From DATAEU01 sp046724395 (lineage in GTDB: Bacteria; Actinomycetota; UBA4738; HRBIN12), in NCBI GenBank assembly GCA_046724395.1, contig JBKOWM010000073.1, positions 1 through 13,075 of the forward strand: 13,075 bases of DNA, given 5' to 3'. The notes below the pieces were generated by a model. That model worked only from the letters and a program-made list of their open reading frames with translations. It searched no databases and was not told the origin of the DNA. Made by a program: the position numbers and the translations under genes. This document shows positions 6,641 to 13,075 of this stretch, piece after piece. The first letter of the stretch is position 1; every line of letters begins with the position of its first letter.

Positions 6641-7000
6641 ATGAACCGTTGGATGACCGCGCCCCTCGTCGCCCTGGCGATCGCCGCGACGGCATGCCGC
6701 GCCGAGGCTTCGGGCGATGTCCAGACGGGCATCGCCGGTCCCGGTGCCGTGCGGGTGACGCTCCACGACAACGAAATCGCGCCGACGACGCTCGAGCTCC
6801 CGAGCGGTGAGAAGGTCACGGTCGAGATCACGAACAAAGGCTCGGACGCGCACAACTTCACCATCGACCGTCTCGACCTGTCGACCGGTACGATGACGTC
6901 GGGCGACGTGATGACGGCGACGTTTCCGGTGCCCGACGGCACCACCGAGTTCCACTGCACGTTCCATCCGGGGATGACCGGCACCATCGTCGCTACATGA
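6641..7000 (+). CDS. Exported cupredoxin (plastocyanin-like blue copper protein)
   Basis: A 119-aa protein with an N-terminal signal (MNRWMTAPLVALAIAATAC) and a single beta-sandwich domain at about 35-119. Type 1 copper ligands are all visible: His71 (DAHNFTI), then Cys106, His109 and Met112 in HCTFHPGM. Such proteins carry electrons or bind copper outside the cytoplasm. Cys19 follows ATA, which could act as a loose lipobox, so membrane anchoring as a lipoprotein is possible; cleavage by signal peptidase I is the alternative. The start is secured by a strong ribosome site, AAGGGAGAGGA at 6627-6637. It lies 29 bp after the response regulator on the same strand, so it is probably the third gene of that operon. 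Redox partner and any link to copper sensing are not shown by the sequence. Confidence 0.9.
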   Translation: MNRWMTAPLVALAIAATACRAEASGDVQTGIAGPGAVRVTLHDNEIAPTTLELPSGEKVTVEITNKGSDAHNFTIDRLDLSTGTMTSGDVMTATFPVPDGTTEFHCTFHPGMTGTIVAT

Positions 7001-7092
7001 CCCGAGGGACGACGTCAGGCCCGCGAGGTCTCACGACGAAGCACATCGCGGCCGTCAATCGTTCGCCGCGACTGCGTACAGCCCGAGTTTCG

Positions 7093-8232
7093 TCACGACT
7101 CGGTCAGGACGCCTCGGGCGCGAAGCAGACCAATCACTCGCTCGAGCGGCAATGCAGGCGTGCGGTGACGGCGAAACCCCGTCATGTCCCGGTTCGCGAC
7201 GAGTGCGTTCACCACAGCCTCCTCCGCGGCCCAGACGACCGCATCGAAGAATCGGTCCAGGAAGATCCACGGGATGAATCCGAGGCGCGAGAGGCGTTCG
7301 GGTGCACCGTCGAACGCTTCGGCGGTGGTGGAGAACGCGCCCGCGTTGGCCGCCGACACCGCCAAGAAGAGGTCACCGGAGAAATGCGACCCGGACGTGC
7401 CCGTCCGCCCAATGCCGACGACCATCCGACGGGCGAGCGCGCGGCACTGATCCGGCAGAAGCGGCGCGTCGGTCGCCGCCACGCCGATCACCGACCCGGT
7501 GCCCGGCGGCGCCGCATACGCCTCCTCCATCGGATCGTCGTCTTGGAGATCCAGACCCACCGGCACACCGGCGATCATGAGCTCTCGGCGCCTTCCGAAA
7601 TTCGCTTGCACGAACACGCCGACGCTGTAGCGCTCGCCTGCGAATTCGAGGACGCGGGATGCGGTCCCGGACCCACCCTTGAAGTGGTAGCAGTTCATGC
7701 CGGTCCCGCCGCCGACGGATCCCTCCTCGACAGGCCCCGACCTCGCCGAGTCGATCGCGCGCCGCGCATCGGCCAACGAGACGTGATCGCCGTTGATGTC
7801 GTTTAGGTAGCCGTCCCAGGTCTCGGCGACTACCGGGAGCAGCCACGCCTCGGCGGCGCCGGGGTGTGTCTGGGTGATCCACAGCACCGCCGCGTGGTGG
7901 ACGACACCGACGTCATGGGTGTTCGTGATGCAGATCGGACCGGCGCACGTGCCCGACTCGGCGATCCACGAGACGCCAGTCATCTCCCCGTTGCCGTTGA
8001 AAGAGTGGAATCCCGCGGCGACCGGGTCGGTTGCGCCGTTTCGGCCGCGCGGGTGAATAGCGGTGACGCCGGTGCGAACGTCCTCGCCCTCTATCAACGT
8101 GGTGAATCCCACCTCGACGCCTGGAACGTCGGTGATCGCGTTCCAGGGCCCGGGCACGCCGGCGAAGGGGATCCCGAGGGCCCTCGCGCGCGGCCCGCGG
8201 GACGGTGTCGGGCGCGTCGGTGTGGACGTCAT
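7093..8232 (-). CDS. DmpA-type (P1 family, S58) aminopeptidase / amidase
   Basis: Self-cleaving N-terminal-nucleophile-like hydrolase of the DmpA/BapA group, whose members remove N-terminal residues, including D- or beta-amino acids, from peptides and amides. Family landmarks: GPWNAITDVPGVEVG near the N-terminus, CITNTHDVGVVHHA, GTGMNCYHFKGGSGTASR, VFVQANFG, then GTGSVIGVAATDAPLLPDQ. The Gly-Ser pair in the last is the expected autoproteolysis site, making Ser247 the nucleophile of the beta chain. The 379-aa length is normal. I chose the ATG at 8232: the frame stays open to 8292, but that would overlap the amidase gene by 53 bp and adds unfamiliar sequence. AGGAG directly abuts this ATG, which is unusually close. 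It is the last visible gene of the transporter operon, 7 bp after the amidase stop. No signal peptide is seen, so it acts on imported substrate. Confidence 0.92.
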   Translation of the reverse strand: MTSTPTRPTPSRGPRARALGIPFAGVPGPWNAITDVPGVEVGFTTLIEGEDVRTGVTAIHPRGRNGATDPVAAGFHSFNGNGEMTGVSWIAESGTCAGPICITNTHDVGVVHHAAVLWITQTHPGAAEAWLLPVVAETWDGYLNDINGDHVSLADARRAIDSARSGPVEEGSVGGGTGMNCYHFKGGSGTASRVLEFAGERYSVGVFVQANFGRRRELMIAGVPVGLDLQDDDPMEEAYAAPPGTGSVIGVAATDAPLLPDQCRALARRMVVGIGRTGTSGSHFSGDLFLAVSAANAGAFSTTAEAFDGAPERLSRLGFIPWIFLDRFFDAVVWAAEEAVVNALVANRDMTGFRRHRTPALPLERVIGLLRARGVLTES

Positions 8233-8239
8233 CTCCTGT

Positions 8240-9658
8240 TCACAACGTCGGCCTGCGCTCGTCGGCGTCGAGCCAGGGGAACCGCTCCTCATGAGCTGCC
8301 GCGATCCGGAACGCCGTCACGTCGTCGTACGTCCTCCCGACGACCGATAGCCCGGTTGGCACGCCCGTCCGTGCGATTCCGGATGGAACGCTAACGACGG
8401 GGCATCGGCTGGCGATGTTGAACGGCACGGTCATCAGCAGTTCGACCCAGTCGTCGTGAAGCCGGCCGTTCACTTCGACCGAGTCACCGCTGTCGTACTC
8501 GGCGACGAACGCCGGGATGCTGAACGTCGGGCAGATGAGTGCGTCGAAGTGCTCGAGGAGCTCGCCGAGCGGCGCGTAGATCCGCGCCTCGAGCTCGAGC
8601 CCGACGACGAAGTCATCCTTGGAGATCTCGAGCGATTCAGCGTAGAAGCTGCGCGTATACGAAGAAAGCTCGTCGGCGTGCTCCTCGTAGATCCCACGGA
8701 TGGACGGCGCGAAGATCATGCCGAAGTGGATCCTGGCTGCGCGGCCGATCGTGTGGATGTCCCACGGAAGCATGACCTCCTCGACGGTCGCGCCCGCTTC
8801 GCGGATGCGGTCAGCCGCCGCGCGGGTGTTCGCGAGGACGTCTTCGTGGACGTCGTAGCACCCGAGATCTGTCGACAGGGCGATGCGCATCCCCTCGATC
8901 GGCTCGAGCCGTTCGGGGATCTCGAGCTTCGGACGGATCGACGCGACGTCGCTCGGGTGGGGTCCCGCCATCACATTCTCGAGCACCGCCGCATCGAGGA
9001 CGGTCCGCGCCATCGGTCCTTCGTGACAGTAGTGATCGAGGTTGAAGATCTCGACCTCCGGGACGCGGCCGTACGGCGGCTTGAACCCGACGACTCCGCA
9101 AAATGACGCCGGAATCCGGATGGACCCGCCGATGTCCGACCCCGTTGCGAGCGTCGTCGACCCGGCGGCGAGGGACGCCCCCGACCCGCCACTCGATCCG
9201 CCGGGCGAGAATGCGGGATTCCACGGGTTACGAGTGACCCCCCACAGGCGGGACCACGTCACCGGCGCGCAGGAGAACTCCGGCGTGGACGTTCGCGCGT
9301 GGACGATCCCGCCGGCATCGAGGATCCGCTGCACGAACACGGCCGTGTGCTGAGCGACCTGGTCTTGCAATGGAATCGATCCGAGTCGGTTGGGGTGCCC
9401 GACGATCGGGGCCTCCTCCTTCACGGCGACGGGGAGCCCCTCGAGCGGCCTGGCGTCATTCGAGCCGTACCGACGCTCGGCGGCGCGCGCGAGCTCGAGG
9501 GCTTGCTCGTACCGCGTGTCGCAGAACGCGCGGATCTGCGGCTCGACCTTCTCGGCGCGCTCGATCACCGCGGTCATCAACTCAACCGGTGAGAGCTCCT
9601 TTGCCCGGAAGCGCTCGAGCGCCGCGGTCGCCGAGAGGTAGTGCAGGTCGTTGCTCAT
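8240..9658 (-). CDS. Amidase-signature family amidohydrolase
   Basis: Hydrolyses a carboxamide or similar C-N bond; the exact substrate cannot be read from sequence. It shows the Ser-cisSer-Lys triad of the family: Lys80 (VAVKEE), Ser155 in GGSSGGSGAS and the nucleophile Ser179 in GSDIGGSIRIP. At 472 aa it is full length, with the usual C-terminal stretch PVVSVPSGIARTGVPTGL and VVGRTYDD. No signal peptide or membrane helix is present, so it is cytoplasmic. The ATG at 9658 is chosen because it overlaps the preceding ABC ATPase stop as ATGA, has GAAGGGGG just upstream, and MSNDLHYLSATAALERFR is a typical amidase beginning. The open frame further upstream to 9808 is antisense-style text. Relatives include glutamyl-tRNA amidotransferase subunit A, but no gatB or gatC is nearby and the context is catabolic, so a GatA role is unlikely. 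Confidence 0.94.
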   Translation of the reverse strand: MSNDLHYLSATAALERFRAKELSPVELMTAVIERAEKVEPQIRAFCDTRYEQALELARAAERRYGSNDARPLEGLPVAVKEEAPIVGHPNRLGSIPLQDQVAQHTAVFVQRILDAGGIVHARTSTPEFSCAPVTWSRLWGVTRNPWNPAFSPGGSSGGSGASLAAGSTTLATGSDIGGSIRIPASFCGVVGFKPPYGRVPEVEIFNLDHYCHEGPMARTVLDAAVLENVMAGPHPSDVASIRPKLEIPERLEPIEGMRIALSTDLGCYDVHEDVLANTRAAADRIREAGATVEEVMLPWDIHTIGRAARIHFGMIFAPSIRGIYEEHADELSSYTRSFYAESLEISKDDFVVGLELEARIYAPLGELLEHFDALICPTFSIPAFVAEYDSGDSVEVNGRLHDDWVELLMTVPFNIASRCPVVSVPSGIARTGVPTGLSVVGRTYDDVTAFRIAAAHEERFPWLDADERRPTL

Positions 9659-10506
9659 GGGGCCCCCTTCCCGTCTTGAGTGGTCGCACGACGCCGCGGC
9701 TTCCAACCGGGCCGCGGGACGCTCGATCGCAACCGCTTCGTGTAGTCCTCCTTCGGGTCGTCGAGCACCCGCCCGGTAGGTCCGCGCTCCACCACTCGTC
9801 CGCGCCACATCACGAGGATCTCGTCGGTGAGTTGACGCACCACCGCGAGATCGTGACTGATGAGCACGTAGGAAATCCTCGTCTCGTCGCGGATATCGGC
9901 GAGCAGGTTCAGCACCTGTGCCTGGATGGAAACGTCGAGCGCCGCGACCGACTCGTCGAGGATGAGAACCCGCGGCTCGGCGGCCAGCGCGCGGGCGATG
10001 GCGACGCGCTGGCGCTGCCCGCCCGACAGCGCGCGTGGCAGGGCGCGGACCTGTCGAGCGTCGAGTCCAACCAGCTCGCCTAGCTCTCGCACGCGCTCCC
10101 GGCGGGCCTCGGGGCCGAGGTCTCGGTGGTGGAGCCGTAACACCTCACCGAGCGTCCGCTCGACGGTCTGTCTCGGGTCCAGGCTCGTGTACGGATCCTG
10201 GAAGACGATCTGCACCTCGCGCCCGCGACGCCTCCGCTCGGCGGTCGAACGCGCAGGTTTCGACCGGTCCTGGCCGCAGGCCCGGATCGTCCCCGCCGTC
10301 GGACGCTCGAGCCCGACGATCATCTTGGCTACCGTCGTCTTGCCCGAACCGGACTCGCCGACGATCGCGAGTGCCCCGCCATCGGGCACACGCAACTCGA
10401 CGTCGTCCACCGCGACCAGCTCGCCGAACACCTTGCGCAGCCCGTTCGCCTCGAGGACCGGCTCCTCCAGCGCGGATGCGACGGGAGCGAGCGCCGGCTC
10501 AGTCAT
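9655..10506 (-). CDS. Peptide-type ABC transporter ATP-binding protein (DppF/OppF-like)
   Basis: Second of two ATPases that would form a heterodimer under the two permeases of this operon. In its 283 aa: Walker A GESGSGKT (50-57), Q-loop FQDPYTSLDP with Gln103, signature LSGGQ (160-164), Walker B LILDE (181-185) and the H-loop His218 in ISHDL. The DES after Walker B, instead of the commoner DEP, is a known variant and should not prevent activity. The C-terminal oligopeptide-specific extension is short, and its tail is basic. The ATG at 10506 overlaps the preceding ATPase gene by 8 bp, and its own stop overlaps the amidase start by 4 bp, so translation is coupled on both sides. The frame is open upstream to 10617, but that part is out-of-frame text of the neighbour. 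Confidence 0.94.
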   Translation of the reverse strand: MTEPALAPVASALEEPVLEANGLRKVFGELVAVDDVELRVPDGGALAIVGESGSGKTTVAKMIVGLERPTAGTIRACGQDRSKPARSTAERRRRGREVQIVFQDPYTSLDPRQTVERTLGEVLRLHHRDLGPEARRERVRELGELVGLDARQVRALPRALSGGQRQRVAIARALAAEPRVLILDESVAALDVSIQAQVLNLLADIRDETRISYVLISHDLAVVRQLTDEILVMWRGRVVERGPTGRVLDDPKEDYTKRLRSSVPRPGWKPRRRATTQDGKGAP

Positions 10507-11527
10507 GAACCCGCGTTCCGAGCGTGCCTCGCAGCTCCTCGGCGCGCGCGCAGCGTGACCATCCGCCGTCGAGTTCGAGGAGCGGCGGTCTCGCCTGCCG
10601 ACACACATCGCGCGCATGTGGACAACGCGGCACGAATGCGCATTCGTCGATCGGCGCCTCGAACGCGGACATCGGTCGCCCCGGGATGGCCTGGAGTCGC
10701 GCCGCCGTCGAAGCGATGTCGGGTCGGGCCGCGGCGAGCGCGGCCGTGTACGGGTGCAGCGGATCGGTGTGCAGCAACGACGAGGATCGGATCTCGACGA
10801 CCTGGCCCGCGTACATCACGATTGTGCGGTCACACACCGCGGCGGCCAGGTCGAGGTCGTGCGTGATGAAGAGCAGAGCGAGCCCAAGGTCGCGGCGAAG
10901 CTCATCGAGGATCGCCATCACTTCCGCCTGGGTCGTCACATCGAGCGCGGTCGTCGGCTCGTCGGCGAGCAGCAGCCGCGGTTCGGTCAGGAGGGCCGTC
11001 GCGATCATCACTCGCTGGAGCAGGCCGCCCGATAGTTCGTGCGGATACTGCCCCAGGCGGCGCCGCCCGTCCGGGATTCCGACGGACTCGAGCAGTTCCA
11101 CCGCGTGCGTCTGCGCGTCGCGCATTGGGACGCCCGCGTTCGTCCGAAGCGCCTCCGTCATGAAGTCGCCAATGCGGCGGACCGGATTGGTGTGCGCGCG
11201 AGGATCTTGAAAGATCATCGCCACCTCGCCCCGGAACCGGCGGAAATCGGGCCCGGCGAGCTTCATCACGTCGCGCCCGTCGAAGTCGATCGATCCCTCG
11301 ACGCGGGCTCCGTCCGGCAGCAGGCGGTCGATTGCGCGGGCCGTCATGGACTTGCCCGATCCTGACTCCCCCACCAACCCGACCGCCTCACCCGCCGAGA
11401 TCCTGAGCGAGATGTTTGACAGCACCCGGCGCAGCACCCCCTCGACAGGGAGATCCACGGACAGGTCTCGGACCTCGAGGAGCCCCACAGCCGACAGGGA
11501 TCGGCGCTCGAGCGTCTCCCGCGACAT
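10499..11527 (-). CDS. Peptide-type ABC transporter ATP-binding protein (DppD/OppD-like)
   Basis: First ATPase of the importer, 342 aa. Walker A GESGSGKS (53-60), Q-loop FQDPRAHTNP with Gln107, signature LSGG (165-168) followed by LLQR in place of the usual MRQR, Walker B LLADE (186-190), and His223 in ITHDL. The C-terminal oligopeptide/dipeptide domain carries the expected cysteines at 296, 302, 309 and 326 (CAFVPRCPHARDVC and a later RCA), which in some relatives bind an iron-sulfur cluster. The start is placed at the ATG at 11527, 11 bp after the permease stop. A much longer open frame reaches 12364, but those extra 279 codons are the wrong frame of the permease gene and contain only Arg/Gly/Ala-rich text. 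It overlaps the next ATPase by 8 bp. Confidence 0.93.
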   Translation of the reverse strand: MSRETLERRSLSAVGLLEVRDLSVDLPVEGVLRRVLSNISLRISAGEAVGLVGESGSGKSMTARAIDRLLPDGARVEGSIDFDGRDVMKLAGPDFRRFRGEVAMIFQDPRAHTNPVRRIGDFMTEALRTNAGVPMRDAQTHAVELLESVGIPDGRRRLGQYPHELSGGLLQRVMIATALLTEPRLLLADEPTTALDVTTQAEVMAILDELRRDLGLALLFITHDLDLAAAVCDRTIVMYAGQVVEIRSSSLLHTDPLHPYTAALAAARPDIASTAARLQAIPGRPMSAFEAPIDECAFVPRCPHARDVCRQARPPLLELDGGWSRCARAEELRGTLGTRVHD

Positions 11528-11538
11528 CCCCACGCCGC

Positions 11539-12444
11539 TCACCGCCGCGCAGCCTGAGCCTGCTCGTACAGGCGCTCGCCCAAGATGTTGAATGCGACGA
11601 CCACGAGCACGATGCAGACGCCGGCCGCAAGCGCCGACAGTGGATACCCCTGGACGACGCCCGACTGGTTCTCCGACACCATCACGCCCCAGTCCGGCTG
11701 CGGCGGCTGCACGCCCAACCCCAAGAACGAGATCGCGGCGAGATCCACCATCGCGTATCCGAAGAGGATCGTCGCCTGGGCCACGACGAGCGGCAGCATG
11801 TTGGGGACGAGGTGCCGCATGCAGATCGAGACCGCGGACGCCCCCTGCACCTCGAGCGCCGCCACGTACTGCTGCGACCGTTCGCGGAGCGCCGCTCCCC
11901 GCAGCACCCTGGCGACGTATGGCGTGTACGCGATCGCGAGCGCGAGCACGGCGGCGGCGAGTCCGGCTCCGAAGACCGTTGCGGCGAGGATCGCGAGGAG
12001 GATTCCGGGAAACGCGAACAGGACGTCGAGCCCCGACGAGACGACCGCGTCGTAACCACCCCGTCGCCACGCCGCCGAAATCGCCAGGAACGTCCCGACG
12101 ACGACGCAGATCACGACGACCGCGAGCGGCCCGAGCATCGACGTTCGCGCTCCGACGAGTAGACGCGACAGAACGTCGCGGCCCTGACCGTCGAATCCCA
12201 AGGGGTGACCGCCGAGCGGTCCCACGTACGAGAAGGAGAGCTGCGCCGCCGTCGGATCGTCCGGCGCAAGGAGTGGCCCGGCGACGGCGACGATGGTCGC
12301 GACCGCGATGACGACGGCCGAGGCGACGCCGGCGAGGCCCGTCGCACGGAGGAACGCCCACCACCCTCGCTCCGCATATGGCTCCCGCGCCGCCTCGCCG
12401 GTCGGGGGCGGCTCGGGGGCGTGCTCGACCGGAACCGTGCTCAT
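11539..12444 (-). CDS. Peptide-type ABC transporter permease (DppC/OppC-like)
   Basis: Inner-membrane permease of 301 aa. After a Pro/Glu-rich cytoplasmic lead and a first helix at about 37-60, the OppC_N-type stretch HPLGFDGQGRDVLSRLLVGA (80-99) is clear. Hydrophobic segments follow at about 103-123, 138-158, 162-178, 213-243 and 267-288. The cytoplasmic coupling loop that docks the ATPase reads YVAALEVQGASAVSICMRHL followed by VPN (193-215), the family's EAA-type loop. The ATG at 12444 gives a normal length and lies 22 bp after the stop of the other permease. A TTG at 12486 in the same frame would overlap that gene and looks less likely. It pairs with the permease entering from the right edge. 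Confidence 0.93.
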   Translation of the reverse strand: MSTVPVEHAPEPPPTGEAAREPYAERGWWAFLRATGLAGVASAVVIAVATIVAVAGPLLAPDDPTAAQLSFSYVGPLGGHPLGFDGQGRDVLSRLLVGARTSMLGPLAVVVICVVVGTFLAISAAWRRGGYDAVVSSGLDVLFAFPGILLAILAATVFGAGLAAAVLALAIAYTPYVARVLRGAALRERSQQYVAALEVQGASAVSICMRHLVPNMLPLVVAQATILFGYAMVDLAAISFLGLGVQPPQPDWGVMVSENQSGVVQGYPLSALAAGVCIVLVVVAFNILGERLYEQAQAARR

Positions 12445-12466
12445 ACCGACGCCGTCTCGCGGGCGC

Positions 12467-13075
12467 TCATCGGGCGCGCGCTCCAAGGTCGACGCGGGGA
12501 TCGAGCGCCGCGTACAGAACGTCGACGATCACGTTCACGATGACGAACGCGGCGACGAGGACCAGAGAGATCCCCTGCACGACCGCGAAGTCGTTCGACG
12601 CGGCCGCCGCCACCAGGTAGGCACCGAGGCCGTTCAACCCAAACGCCCGCTCGACGACGGCCGCGATCGCGATCAACGACGCGACGGTGATGCCCGAGAT
12701 CGTCGTGATTGGGATCGCCGCGTTGCGCAGCACGTGACGAACGATGAGTTGGCGTCTCGGGATGCCGCGGCTGATCGCCGTCTGGACGTGCTCGCGGCCG
12801 AACTCCTCCCGGACCGACGCGCGCGTAACGCGGGCGACGATCGCCAGCGACGAGATCGCCAGCGCGAACGCCGGCAGCGTCAGATGCTGGATCGTTCCGA
12901 AAAAGCCCTGACCGTCGCCGAGCGTCGGGAACCACCCGAGCTTCACCGCGAACACGAGCATGAGCACGATCGCCGCGACGAACGCCGGAATCGCCGCGGA
13001 AATGGCCGTGACCACGAGGACGCTCGTATCGGTCGGCCCGCGCTTGAGGCCGGCCACGAGTCCAAGGCCGATGCC
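12467..13075 (-). CDS. Peptide-type ABC transporter permease (DppB/OppB-like), N-terminus outside window
   Basis: The visible 202 residues are the C-terminal two thirds of a permease; family members are usually 305-340 aa. The frame is open through the right edge, where GIGLGLVAGLKRG reads as the middle of the protein, so the GTG at 13057 is internal. Landmarks are IPAFVAAIVLMLVFAVKLGW, the segment TLPAFALAISSLAIVARVTR, the coupling loop VQTAISRGIPRRQLIVRHVL, and the terminal YAALDPRVDLGAR typical of DppB/OppB. It forms the transmembrane pore with the DppC-like permease encoded next. The promoter and any substrate-binding protein of the operon must lie beyond position 13075. Confidence 0.94.
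   Translation of the reverse strand, partial: GIGLGLVAGLKRGPTDTSVLVVTAISAAIPAFVAAIVLMLVFAVKLGWFPTLGDGQGFFGTIQHLTLPAFALAISSLAIVARVTRASVREEFGREHVQTAISRGIPRRQLIVRHVLRNAAIPITTISGITVASLIAIAAVVERAFGLNGLGAYLVAAAASNDFAVVQGISLVLVAAFVIVNVIVDVLYAALDPRVDLGARAR

Noticed and set aside
7046..7071. Possible terminator hairpin (TCGCGG...CCGCGA) between the convergent cupredoxin and DmpA genes
   Set aside because: Only a 6-bp stem with a 14-nt loop and no T run; such pairs are expected by chance at this GC content.
8233..8292. 20-codon extension of the DmpA-like protein
   Set aside because: It would overlap the end of the amidase by 53 bp, and the added residues do not resemble the family.
8456..9106. 216-codon plus-strand open frame antisense to the amidase
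   Set aside because: It is complementary to conserved amidase coding sequence; its Asp/Arg/Val-rich text is the usual antisense shadow.
9659..9808. 50-codon extension of the amidase
   Set aside because: It overlaps the 3' end of the ABC ATPase out of frame; the ATG at 9658 has a ribosome site and a typical family N-terminus.
11528..12364. N-terminal 279-codon extension of the DppD-like ATPase (open frame to 12364)
   Set aside because: It lies wholly over the DppC-like permease in the wrong frame; the translation is Arg/Gly/Ala-rich without motifs, and the ABC domain begins after the ATG at 11527.

Overview
This is GC-rich bacterial chromosomal DNA, most likely from an actinomycete-type organism (Actinomycetota, possibly a Thermoleophilia-like or other soil lineage). 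The phylum is an inference. It rests on high GC with strong G/C third-position bias, GTG starts, two apparently leaderless genes with a TANNNT box 6-7 nt before the start, a MerR-like helix-turn-helix fused to a class III cyclase, and a NarL-type two-component pair with a duplicated membrane sensor domain. No rRNA, tRNA, CRISPR array, insertion sequence or prophage gene is visible.

Left part (1-3204, plus strand): the end of a MarR-family regulator, then a MerR-HTH/adenylate cyclase fusion, then a beta-lactamase-fold serine hydrolase. All catalytic motifs of the hydrolase are present, but they lie in two reading frames joined at about 2520. The spacers 446-720 and 1924-2119 hold no convincing gene.

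Middle (3226-4439, minus strand): a conserved protein of unknown function (3226-3819) is preceded by coding-like sequence in broken frames. This comprises a short stretch that looks like the gene's own displaced N-terminus (3821-3899), a small multi-helix membrane protein readable only across three frame changes (3927-4200), and the FAD-binding N-terminus of a flavin monooxygenase cut off after about 40 residues (4318-4439). The interval 4440-4644 is non-coding and carries the promoter of the next operon. The frame breaks lie in or close to short homopolymers, so both real decay and consensus error must be considered.

Right-centre (4645-7000, plus strand): a signalling operon of membrane histidine kinase, overlapping NarL/LuxR-type response regulator, and an exported blue-copper (plastocyanin-like) protein.

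Right part (13075 down to 7093, minus strand): a tightly packed operon entering from beyond the right edge. It encodes two peptide-type ABC permeases, two peptide-type ABC ATPases, an amidase-signature hydrolase and a DmpA-type (P1 family) aminopeptidase. Adjacent genes overlap by 4 or 8 bp or are separated by at most 22 bp, which implies one transcript. The likely job is import of a peptide or amide compound and its hydrolysis in the cytoplasm. The substrate-binding protein is not in the window and would be expected upstream, to the right.

No wholly new multi-gene system is evident. The best leads are the transporter-amidase-DmpA operon and the unknown protein at 3226-3819, which has a His...Asn-Ser-Asn-Ser motif pair.
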